This document shows, in pieces, positions 26,302 through 33,607 of a stretch of DNA of 64,000 nucleotides (position 1 is the first letter of the stretch; every line of letters begins with the position of its first letter). The notes below the pieces were generated by a model. That model did no database searches, was not told the DNA's origin, and saw only the letters and a program-made list of their open reading frames with translations. The stretch comes from JAMLIA01 sp039810005. GTDB taxonomy: Bacteria; Chloroflexota; Chloroflexia; Thermomicrobiales; CFX8. Location: contig JBDHWD010000003.1 of the NCBI GenBank assembly GCA_039810005.1, forward strand, positions 12,779 through 76,778, written 5' to 3'. A program made the position numbers and the translations under genes.

Positions 26302-26748
26302 ATGGCTGGCGATCCACTCGCAGCGCTGCGCACCTGGTTTGACCACTGGGGCAGCCTCGTTGCAGCACGCGACTTTGAGGCGGCACGGCCCCTGTTCTCC
26401 TCAGAGGTTATCGGTTTCGGGACGCACATGCGGATCGTTCACGGCCTCAGCGCGCTGGAACGCGACCAGTGGCGTAACGTCTGGCCAACGATCTCGGACT
26501 TCACCTTCCTGACTGCTGAGCTGGAAGGCGGCATTTCAACCGATGGCTTGCAAGCCTGGGCGATCGTGCCGTGGACGTCTACCGGCTTCTCCGAAGACGG
26601 CACGCCGTTTGAGCGCCCGGGACGTGCGACGGCGATTTTCACGCGCAATGAGCCAGACGCCGACTGGCGCGCCATCCACACGCACTTCTCGCTGGTACCG
26701 GGAACGCCGCACCGCTCGTGGGGACCACCGGACGATCCTAGGCGTTAA
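26302..26748 (+). CDS. SnoaL/NTF2-like protein (nuclear-transport-factor fold)
   Basis: 148-residue protein with the cone-shaped NTF2 pattern: an N-terminal helix pair (LAALRTWFDHWGSLVAARDF), a core with VIGFGTHMRIVHG, and a C-terminal strand set ending WRAIHTHFSLVPG. It resembles the SnoaL/DUF4440 group, which includes small hydrolases, isomerases and ligand-binding proteins; no catalytic residues can be assigned. It starts three bases after the terC stop, so it is in the same transcript, with no strong RBS of its own. Its 3' end overlaps the convergent CxxC gene by 11 bases. Confidence 0.72.
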   Translation: MAGDPLAALRTWFDHWGSLVAARDFEAARPLFSSEVIGFGTHMRIVHGLSALERDQWRNVWPTISDFTFLTAELEGGISTDGLQAWAIVPWTSTGFSEDGTPFERPGRATAIFTRNEPDADWRAIHTHFSLVPGTPHRSWGPPDDPRR

Positions 26749-26953
26749 TACCGCAACTCTGGCCGGACGACTGGCTCCAGCGCAGAAGCTCCTCGTGCTC
26801 GTCCTCGTCAAGAGTGAACATCGTCCCGCACTCCGGGCAGGTCACAACCCAGGTGCAATCGCCGCGCATTTCGCAGAGCTCGGCGACATCGCCATAAATC
26901 CCCTTGGAACAGAGATGATCTCTCACGCGATCGACGCTTGACGCAATCGACAT
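26738..26953 (-). CDS. Small CPxC zinc-finger-like protein
   Basis: 71 residues, no recognised family. Cysteines are at CEMRGDC, then TCPECGTMFTLDEDEHEELL, with a last one in QSCGINA. The CPxCG knuckle and acidic middle suggest a single zinc ribbon-like site. The ATG is preceded by GAGGGGG seven bases upstream, supporting a real start. It converges on, and overlaps by 11 bases, the SnoaL-like gene. The stretch 26954-27226 upstream contains no gene that I can support and probably holds its promoter. Confidence 0.55.
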   Translation of the reverse strand: MSIASSVDRVRDHLCSKGIYGDVAELCEMRGDCTWVVTCPECGTMFTLDEDEHEELLRWSQSSGQSCGINA

Positions 26954-27226
26954 ATGCACCCCCTCGCTCAACATGCATCTGCGTCATTCGAGTGTAGTCA
27001 TGTCGTTGCATGCTGGCAACATCGTGAATCTCGTCACGCAAATCATCGTGAGACAGCGCAATGCATCACGCATGTGGGAGCCGTAGGCCGACGCTCTCTC
27101 GCGGCCCCGCAGCTCCGCAGGACAGCGAGGCAGCCGCACATCGATTCGTACGGATGGCTTGGCCTACTTAGTCCTATCCATAACACTGCACACCATTGCT
27201 TGGAGGCTACCGGACCTTCGTTTTGC

Positions 27227-27958
27227 TCAATGGCGGAGCGCGGCGACGCGGGCGATCACGCCTTCGTGGGCGCGGCGCTCGAGCGTGCTGTCGAGGTCGG
27301 CGAGAGCAACGTCGCCGTAGCGGCGCTCCAGCGCGCGCTCGATCAACCAGTCGGCCAAATGCGGGTTCTTCGGCAACAGCGCGCCGTGCAGGTAGCAGCC
27401 GACGACGTTGCGATAGCGCGCGCCCTCGGTGCCGTCCTGGCCGTTGTTACCACGACCAACGCGGACGCGGCCGAGTGGCTTGACGCCTGCGCCGAGGTGC
27501 GTCTTGCCGGAGTGGTTCTCGAAGCCGACGAGCGTGCCAAACTCTTCCGAATCGACGACGACATTGCCGATGAAGCGCTCGTGCCCGGCTTCGCTCGTGA
27601 CGTCGATCGCGCCAATACCGGGGAGATCGTCACCCTCGTGTGGGTGGTACGAGTGGCCAAGCAGCTGATAGCCGCCGCAGACCGCAAGGACGGGCGCACC
27701 GTCCTCGATCGCCGTCTTCAGGACGCGGCCCTTTTCGCCCTGCACATCACGCGAGACAGCGATCTGCTCACGATCCTGACCGCCGCCCCAGAAGTAGAGG
27801 TCGATGCCATCAATGTCGATCGGATCACCGAGGCCGATGGTCACGACGGACGCTTCCAGTCCGCGCCACTCAGCGCGACGGGCCAGCGCCATGACGTTGC
27901 CACGATCGCCGTAGATGTTCATCTCGTGTCCGTAGAGCCAGCCGATTCGCAACTGCAT
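27227..27958 (-). CDS. gatD: GatD, glutamine amidotransferase subunit of lipid II isoglutaminyl synthase
   Basis: 243-residue class I glutaminase of the CobB/CobQ type. It releases ammonia for the MurT partner, which amidates D-glutamate of lipid II to D-isoglutamine in peptidoglycan synthesis. The start IGWLYGHEMNIYGDRGN is diagnostic for GatD. The nucleophile is Cys94 in LAVCGGYQLLG, and His191 lies in CYLHGALLPKNP. The gene follows murT by 22 bases on the same strand. Found mainly in organisms with single-membrane envelopes. Confidence 0.92.
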   Translation of the reverse strand: MQLRIGWLYGHEMNIYGDRGNVMALARRAEWRGLEASVVTIGLGDPIDIDGIDLYFWGGGQDREQIAVSRDVQGEKGRVLKTAIEDGAPVLAVCGGYQLLGHSYHPHEGDDLPGIGAIDVTSEAGHERFIGNVVVDSEEFGTLVGFENHSGKTHLGAGVKPLGRVRVGRGNNGQDGTEGARYRNVVGCYLHGALLPKNPHLADWLIERALERRYGDVALADLDSTLERRAHEGVIARVAALRH

Positions 27959-27980
27959 GGATGATGCTCCACTCGCGAGG

Positions 27981-29414
27981 CTATTGTGCCCAGAATTCTT
28001 CGACGATACCGCGGTCGGCCAGCGCCTGCCGCAGTTGCAGCAGGGCGGTGTAGGTCAGCAGCATGAAGACGTCGCTCCCCTCAGGGGTGGAATCGATGAC
28101 CTCGTCCAGCACCTCGCCAAGCGGCCGTCCGCAAGTCGCGTCGTTGATGCGCTCCGCTGCGACACCGGCGTACTTCAGGCGCACGGCCAGATCGTGCCCG
28201 CGCAGGCCGGCGGCGATGAATCGCGCAGCAACGTGCTGCGGTTCGGCCAGCACCTCGAAATCGACATCCCAAAGCCAGGACACGTCGCGGCCATCGGCGT
28301 CAAGGTCGTTGATCGCGATAACGAGCGGCATCGCGAGTGGCTCGCCAGTGATCATTCGCAGGATCTCGTTGAAGCCGACCGGGTTCTTCGACAGCGCCAA
28401 CGTCAGCGATCGGCCGCGGTAGGTCACGCGCTCCAGCCGCCCGAAGGCAGCCTCGAACGATGCCAGCGCGCGCCGGATTGGCGCAATCTCCAGACCGAGC
28501 ACGCGTGCTGCGGCCGTTGCGGCCAGCGCATTGTAGGCGTTGTACAGACCGGGCAGTGCCACATCGATGTCAAGCGCCGTCGTCGGCTCTGCGCCGCGCC
28601 GATCCTCGATGTCCATCGTCAGACCGCGCATACCGTCGAGACGGATCGACGCGGCCGCGATCTGCAGCTCCGGTCGCGCTGCCCCACACACCGAGCAGTA
28701 CCACTCGCCGAGATGCGAAAGGAAGAGCGCACGATATTGCAGTGGCGACTCGCAGTTGCGACAGGCCGCAGCGTCAGACGCATGCGGCAACGCCGAAAGC
28801 GTTCCTGGCGCCTCGGTCAGCCCGAACGTCACCACCGTTGCAGGCGATTCGGCGGCCAGCGCCGCGAGTGTCGGGTCGTCGGCGTTGACGACGAGCGTCG
28901 TCGATGAGTCGAGCGTACGCAGCGCTTCGCGCCAGCGCGACGCGATTGTCTCCAGCTCGCCATAGCGATCGAGCTGGTCGCGGAACAGGTTCAGCAGGAC
29001 GACAACGCGCGGACTCGTGCGCCGCAGAATCTCCGGCAGAGCGTTCTCGTCGCTCTCAATCACGCCGATCTCCGGGCCGCTCTTGCCGAGCGTCGGCATC
29101 TGTTCGGCGAGCGCGGCCGATATACCACGCACCAGATTCGAGCCGGAGCGATTGTGCGCCACGCGGTGTCCGGATTCGGCGAGCATCCCGGCCAGCATGC
29201 GGCTGGTCGTCGTCTTGCCGTTTGTGCCGGCTACGACGACCGCGCCAAGCGGCAGGCGCTGGGCCAGCTTGTCGAGCATCCGCGGATCGAGATAGCCCGC
29301 GACAAGGCCCGGTAATGCGGTGCCGCCCCCACGACCGAGCCGCCGGATGCCAGTCGTCAACGCCTTGCTCGTCGTGACTGCCAGCAGCAGCCGTGGATCG
29401 ATCGTGCGTGTCAT
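27981..29414 (-). CDS. murT: MurT, Mur ligase-like subunit of lipid II isoglutaminyl synthase
   Basis: 477 residues. Mur ligase fold that activates the D-Glu carboxylate of lipid II with ATP and uses ammonia from GatD. The ATP loop is VVVAGTNGKTTTSRMLAG; the middle domain has NLFRDQLDRYGE; a four-cysteine zinc ribbon, specific to MurT, is formed by CRNC and CSVC about 20 residues apart. The C-terminal DUF1727-type domain is present (SKNPVGFNEILRM). The ATG overlaps the mreC stop by four bases (ATGA), so wall amidation is translationally linked to the shape genes. Confidence 0.93.
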   Translation of the reverse strand: MTRTIDPRLLLAVTTSKALTTGIRRLGRGGGTALPGLVAGYLDPRMLDKLAQRLPLGAVVVAGTNGKTTTSRMLAGMLAESGHRVAHNRSGSNLVRGISAALAEQMPTLGKSGPEIGVIESDENALPEILRRTSPRVVVLLNLFRDQLDRYGELETIASRWREALRTLDSSTTLVVNADDPTLAALAAESPATVVTFGLTEAPGTLSALPHASDAAACRNCESPLQYRALFLSHLGEWYCSVCGAARPELQIAAASIRLDGMRGLTMDIEDRRGAEPTTALDIDVALPGLYNAYNALAATAAARVLGLEIAPIRRALASFEAAFGRLERVTYRGRSLTLALSKNPVGFNEILRMITGEPLAMPLVIAINDLDADGRDVSWLWDVDFEVLAEPQHVAARFIAAGLRGHDLAVRLKYAGVAAERINDATCGRPLGEVLDEVIDSTPEGSDVFMLLTYTALLQLRQALADRGIVEEFWAQ

Positions 29415-30256
29415 GGGCTGGGTGTCGCCTGTTCCTGTGGTTGGCCGGGTGTGGTGCCGGTAATGACTGTTACCGATTCAAGGTTATCGAAGTTGACCAG
29501 CGGGAGGATCTCAACGACCGTCTCGTTCTTCGCCTGATCCTTTTTGATCTCCATCACCTTCCCGACGACGAGCCCTTCCGGAATTCCGGCCGACTTGCCG
29601 GAGGTGACAACGACCTCGCGGTCGTCAATGTTGACATCGTAGGGAATGTGACGCATTTCGACACGCCCGCCCTCCTGCCAGAGGCCATAGACGATGCCTT
29701 CGGCACGCGCCATCTGCAGTCGGCCGCCCGTCTGGAAGCCGGAGTCGATAATGAGCAGCACCTTGGCGCGATGTGCCTCGACCTCGGTGATCTGACCAAC
29801 CAGGAAGTTCGGGCTGACGACAGCCATGCCGAGCTGCAGCCCATCATCCGAGCCACGATTGATGATGACGAATTTCTCGCGGCTCTCCGGGTCGCGACTG
29901 ATGACCTCGGCGGTGACGTACGTGAGGTCCGGACGAGATTCCTGGAAGTTGAGCTGCTGACGCAGGTTCTCGACCTCGCTGGACAGCTCCTTGAGCTTGG
30001 CATTTTCAGCCAGCAATGCATCGCGTTCGGCCGTCACCTCATCGAGCTGCTGGCGCAGCGATGGGTCGCCGCCTGGCTTATCGCTGCCAATCCCCATGCC
30101 GAGCGATGTCAGCGCGCTGCTCACAGGCGAGACAACGGCATCAGCGACGCGCTTGGGCGCATTGAGCCAGCCGCGCGTGTCGGCGAACATCAGGAGTAGC
30201 GCAGCGACAACAACCGCAGCGATGACCGCCAGGTTGCGTCGTGCTGTGGCCGACAT
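29411..30256 (-). CDS. mreC: MreC, rod-shape-determining protein
   Basis: 281 residues. N-terminal membrane helix (LAVIAAVVVAALLLMFA), then a coiled coil (about 65-100, with ERDALLAENAKLKELSSEVE) and the MreC double beta-barrel with VISRDPESREKFVIINRGS and SPNFLVGQITEVEAH. It links the cytoplasmic MreB filament to wall synthases outside the membrane. It follows mreB by 15 bases and overlaps murT. ATG 30256 is used; a GTG three codons earlier is possible and neither has a strong RBS. No mreD, pbp2 or rodA follows, as would be usual. Confidence 0.9.
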   Translation of the reverse strand: MSATARRNLAVIAAVVVAALLLMFADTRGWLNAPKRVADAVVSPVSSALTSLGMGIGSDKPGGDPSLRQQLDEVTAERDALLAENAKLKELSSEVENLRQQLNFQESRPDLTYVTAEVISRDPESREKFVIINRGSDDGLQLGMAVVSPNFLVGQITEVEAHRAKVLLIIDSGFQTGGRLQMARAEGIVYGLWQEGGRVEMRHIPYDVNIDDREVVVTSGKSAGIPEGLVVGKVMEIKKDQAKNETVVEILPLVNFDNLESVTVITGTTPGQPQEQATPSP

Positions 30257-30271
30257 GGAAAACACCCGAAC

Positions 30272-31330
30272 TCAGACCCCGCGTCGGAGTTCCTGGCCGC
30301 TGGCAAGCGCCCTGGAATACAGATGCAACGCCTCAGCAACGCGACCGGTGCCGCGCGCCACGCAGGTCAATGGGTCTTCGGCGCGACGCACCGGCATACG
30401 CAGCTCGGATTGCAAGCGCCGATCGAGCCCCAGCAGCAGCGCGCCACCACCACCGAGGATGATGCCCTGCTCCATGATATCGGCAACGAGCTCGGGCGGC
30501 GTCTCTTCAACACACGTCTTCACCGTATCGACGATCATGTTGACCGGACCGCTGATGGCATCGCGGATCTCAACGCTGGAGACCTCGACCGATTTCGGCA
30601 GGCCGGTCAGCAGGTCGCGACCGCGCAGCGTCACGCGGCGCTCTTCCTCCAGCGGATAGGCCGAGCCGGCTGCGATCTTCGCGTTCTCCGCCGTCCGCTC
30701 CCCGATAACCAGGTTATGGTCGCGGCGGGCGTACTGGATGATCGCTTCGTCGATCTCGTCCCCGGCGACGCGGAGCGAATGATTGACGACGATGCCGCCG
30801 AGCGAGACGACGGCCACCTCGGTCGTGCCGCCGCCGATATCCACGATCATGCTGCCGACCGGCTCGTTGATCGGCAACCCTGCTCCGATCGCTGCCGCCA
30901 TTGGCTCCTCGATCGTGTACGCCTCGCGCGCACCGGCCGAGAGTGCCGCGTCCTTCGCTGCGCGCTTCTCAACTTCGGTGACGCCGGATGGGATGCCGAT
31001 CACAACCCGCGGGTGCGGGGCCATGATGCGCTGAACGTGAACCTTCTCGATGAAGTAATGCAACATCAGCTCGACCGTGTCGAAGTCGGCGATGACGCCA
31101 TCCTTCAACGGACGCACGGCGACGATCGCCTCAGGCGTCTTGCCGACCATCGCCTTCGCTTCAACGCCAACGGCGAGCGCGCGCTTCGATTTGGTATCGA
31201 CAGCGACGACCGAGGGCTCGGAGATGACAATCCCCTTCCCGCGGACATACACAAGCGTATTTGCGGTCCCGAGGTCGATCCCCAGATCCCGACTGAAGAG
31301 GCCAAAGAAATAGTTCAGGGGCCGGATCAT
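30272..31330 (-). CDS. mreB: MreB, actin-like shape protein
   Basis: 352 residues. Cytoplasmic ATP-dependent filament that positions wall elongation. Phosphate-1 loop is DLGIDLGTANTLVYVRGKG, phosphate-2 SMIVDIGGGTTEVAVVSLGG, and the adenosine region ILGGGGALLLGL. An amphipathic N-terminus (MIRPLNYFFGLF) may bind membrane. GAGG lies 11 bases before the ATG. It is the first gene of the mreB-mreC-murT-gatD unit. A hairpin with a T-run sits only 49 bases upstream of its start, see the separate entry. Confidence 0.95.
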   Translation of the reverse strand: MIRPLNYFFGLFSRDLGIDLGTANTLVYVRGKGIVISEPSVVAVDTKSKRALAVGVEAKAMVGKTPEAIVAVRPLKDGVIADFDTVELMLHYFIEKVHVQRIMAPHPRVVIGIPSGVTEVEKRAAKDAALSAGAREAYTIEEPMAAAIGAGLPINEPVGSMIVDIGGGTTEVAVVSLGGIVVNHSLRVAGDEIDEAIIQYARRDHNLVIGERTAENAKIAAGSAYPLEEERRVTLRGRDLLTGLPKSVEVSSVEIRDAISGPVNMIVDTVKTCVEETPPELVADIMEQGIILGGGGALLLGLDRRLQSELRMPVRRAEDPLTCVARGTGRVAEALHLYSRALASGQELRRGV

Positions 31331-31378
31331 CGTGCGGAAACCTCAGAATGAGCGCCGTATGAAGGCAAGGTCGGCATC

Positions 31379-31401
31379 AAAAAATCCGCGTCAGATCGCG
31401 G
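31379..31401 (-). terminator. Intrinsic terminator/attenuator just upstream of mreB
   Basis: On the minus strand CCGCG-ATCTGA-CGCGG is followed by ATTTTTT. It lies between the LysM-M23 gene and mreB, 49 bases before the mreB start. It may be the end of the upstream transcript or an attenuator in the mreB leader. Confidence 0.6.
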
Positions 31402-31473
31402 AAAACAGGTACCGTCCATATGGAAGGCACCGCAGAAGTCTATCACGCGATATTCAGGCGACACGCGGGAATC

Positions 31474-31512
31474 GGCACGAGCGAGACGGCTGTTGCCGAT
31501 CCCGCTCGTGCC
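31474..31512 (-). terminator. Long hairpin downstream of LysM-M23 gene
   Basis: 10-bp perfect stem GGCACGAGCG / CGCTCGTGCC enclosing a second small stem (CGGC/GCCG), starting about 20 bases after the LysM-M23 stop. No T-run follows, so it may stabilise the 3' end rather than terminate. Confidence 0.5.
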
Positions 31513-31532
31513 CCCTCCCAGATACCCCGGCG

Positions 31533-33227
31533 TTATGGCAGATATTGAAGCGGGTTCTCGTAAATGCTGTTGTGCAGCACGACGAAGTGGAGATGCGGGC
31601 CGGTCGACTTGCCGGTTGAGCCCATGCTCCCGAGCCACTGGCCCTGGCTGACTCGATCGCCAGCCTTGACCGCCGGCGGCTCGACCATGTGGCCGTACCA
31701 GGTCACGTAACCGTTCTCGTGGTCAATCGCCACCGCGTAACCCAGCCCGAACTCGTTCCAGCCGGAGAAGGTCACCACTCCACCGTCGGCGGCGACGATC
31801 GGCGTCCAGGCGACGTTGGCGATGTCGAGGCCATTGTGTCCGCCGCCAAACTGGGTGGTGATGGTTCCATTGGCCGGCCACACGAACGTCCCCGTCGCCT
31901 CGCCCGAGCCGCTGGCCTCGGCAGTGCCCGCGAACGGATCCTCGGCAGGGCCAGCCTCGACGCCACCCTTGCCGCCGGCAGCGTTGGAAAGATCGACCGT
32001 CGGGATCAGAATCTGCTGTCCCGGCTGAAGCGCCTGTCCGGCCGACAGGTTGTTGAACGGGAAGTTGATGATCACGTCCGGCGCGACATTGTAGGCCGCG
32101 GCGATTGTCTCAACGCTCTCGCCCGGCTGAACCGTGTAAAGAATGCCGTCGGCCGGTGGGATCACAAGCACCTGGTCCGGGTAGATCAGGTAGTCATCCG
32201 GCAGATCGTTCGCGACCGCGATCGTGACAGGATTCAGTCCGTAAAAGCTTGCGATCTTCCAGAGATCGTCGCCCTGTGCGACGGTGTAGTGCGCGATCGT
32301 CGGGCGGCTCACCGGCCGAGCGTTGTAGATCGTGATGGTCGCGCCGGGCCGCAGGTCGGCGTCGGACGTCACGCCGTTCTGGATGACGCCGGTGATGGCT
32401 GTCGGATCGACGCCGAACTGAGCCGCGACCGACTCCAGGGTGTCGCCATCCTGAACCGTGTAGGTGACGCCATCGACGACTGGCACCTCAACGGTCGTGC
32501 CGCCTTCGAGCGGCGCAGTCGGATCGTCGATGTCCGGGTTCGCCCAGACAAGCGTCGAAACACTCAGGCCCCACGTCTGTGCGACATCGGCGAGCGATTC
32601 ACCATCGCTAACCGTCTGCGAGACGACCGGCGCCTGCGTGCCGTTGGAACCAGTTGACGTCGTGCCGGTCTCACTCCCGGCGACTTCGCCTTCGCCGGCG
32701 GTGGCGGTCGTTTCGGACGTTGAGCCACTGTTCGCCTCGCCGGTCGATCCAGCGATCGCGGAGCCACCGGTCGGGCTAGCTGCAGCGCCTCCCGCGCCCG
32801 GCCGCTGCGTCGCTGAGCCGTTGGTCTCGTTGGTTGCGATGGCTGAGATGCCGGCCGTGCCGGTGGCCGCCGGGTTCTCTCCATCGCCGCCGAGCAGCTG
32901 CCAGGCAGCAAACGCCGTCACTGCTACCAGCAGAAGTGCGACCGGCGCAAGCTTCATCCAGTTCGGCGTGGTGGAGAACACCTCTTCGAGGGTCGCACCC
33001 GGTCGTGCTTCGTCAGCGGCAAGCGCCGCGACCGCCGCCCGCTCTGCGCCGCCAGGAAATGGCAGCGGGAAGTCGCGTGACTCCGGCGACCACTCGAACT
33101 GCGGGATGAACGGCGTCAATGTCGTCGCGCCGGCCAAGCCACTCGAACGTGGTCGGCCAGTCCCGCTATTCGGATCTCGCGATCCCCAGTCTCGTAGATC
33201 CACTCGACCACTCCATCCCCAGAGCAT
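31533..33227 (-). CDS. LysM-repeat M23 peptidoglycan endopeptidase
   Basis: 564 residues. Cytoplasmic N-terminus, one membrane helix (about 93-111, LAPVALLLVAVTAFAAW), a Ser/Thr/Gly-rich spacer (115-200), then four LysM wall-binding modules (about 205-250, 256-301, 314-357, 364-409; for example TVQDGDTLESVAAQFGV) and a C-terminal lysostaphin-type domain (about 448-560). Zinc ligands are visible in GGHNGLDIA (HxxxD) and GPHLHFVV, with a catalytic-type histidine in WYGHM. It should cut peptidoglycan cross-bridges at the cell surface. A strong promoter with a palindrome at the transcription start lies about 100 bases upstream. Confidence 0.9.
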   Translation of the reverse strand: MLWGWSGRVDLRDWGSRDPNSGTGRPRSSGLAGATTLTPFIPQFEWSPESRDFPLPFPGGAERAAVAALAADEARPGATLEEVFSTTPNWMKLAPVALLLVAVTAFAAWQLLGGDGENPAATGTAGISAIATNETNGSATQRPGAGGAAASPTGGSAIAGSTGEANSGSTSETTATAGEGEVAGSETGTTSTGSNGTQAPVVSQTVSDGESLADVAQTWGLSVSTLVWANPDIDDPTAPLEGGTTVEVPVVDGVTYTVQDGDTLESVAAQFGVDPTAITGVIQNGVTSDADLRPGATITIYNARPVSRPTIAHYTVAQGDDLWKIASFYGLNPVTIAVANDLPDDYLIYPDQVLVIPPADGILYTVQPGESVETIAAAYNVAPDVIINFPFNNLSAGQALQPGQQILIPTVDLSNAAGGKGGVEAGPAEDPFAGTAEASGSGEATGTFVWPANGTITTQFGGGHNGLDIANVAWTPIVAADGGVVTFSGWNEFGLGYAVAIDHENGYVTWYGHMVEPPAVKAGDRVSQGQWLGSMGSTGKSTGPHLHFVVLHNSIYENPLQYLP

Positions 33228-33305
33228 CAACCCGATCTGCTGGCGTTCGGGGCGACGTCTCCGTACGGATCTGCATCAGAATTGGCGTCGTCTTCACGCT
33301 CCATA

Positions 33306-33321
33306 GGGTGTACGGACACCC
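33306..33321. promoter_or_regulatory. Palindrome overlapping the LysM-M23 transcription start
   Basis: 6-4-6 inverted repeat GGGTGT-ACGG-ACACCC, placed at about +1 to +16 relative to the adjacent promoter. The position is typical of a repressor operator. The cognate regulator is unknown. Confidence 0.5.
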
Positions 33322-33327
33322 ACCACG

Positions 33328-33356
33328 AGGATAACACCACGCATGCGCATGGTCAA
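33328..33356 (-). promoter_or_regulatory. Sigma-70-type promoter of LysM-M23 gene
   Basis: On the minus strand TTGACC (33356-33351), a 17-base spacer, and TATCCT (33333-33328). The expected start is near 33321, giving a leader of about 95 bases. Confidence 0.7.
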
Positions 33357-33530
33357 TTTTTCCACGGTGTCACAGGTCGGGGTGCATCGCGCTCGCAGAA
33401 TGCTGATGCAGACGGGTCTCGCGTCGTTAACACGTCGTACAGCACCGACTTCGTGTCACAGTCCTCCCGACGGATACCGTATTCCGCTGATAATACGGTG
33501 ACTGTCAACACATCCCGCGTCAGAACTGCA

Positions 33531-33569
33531 GAAAACGGCAAGCGGCGTGCCGGGTCGCACACCGCTTGC
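33531..33569 (-). terminator. Rho-independent terminator of the double binding-protein gene
   Basis: On the minus strand GCAAGCGGTGTGC pairs with GCACGCCGCTTGC (13 bp with one G-T) around a 6-base loop and is followed by CGTTTTC. It lies about 40 bases after the stop codon of the gene at 33608. The rest of 33228-33607 holds only the LysM-M23 promoter region. Confidence 0.85.
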
Positions 33570-33607
33570 GGAGTTCCGAGAATCAATGTCTGTCCGGCCG
33601 CCGAGGG

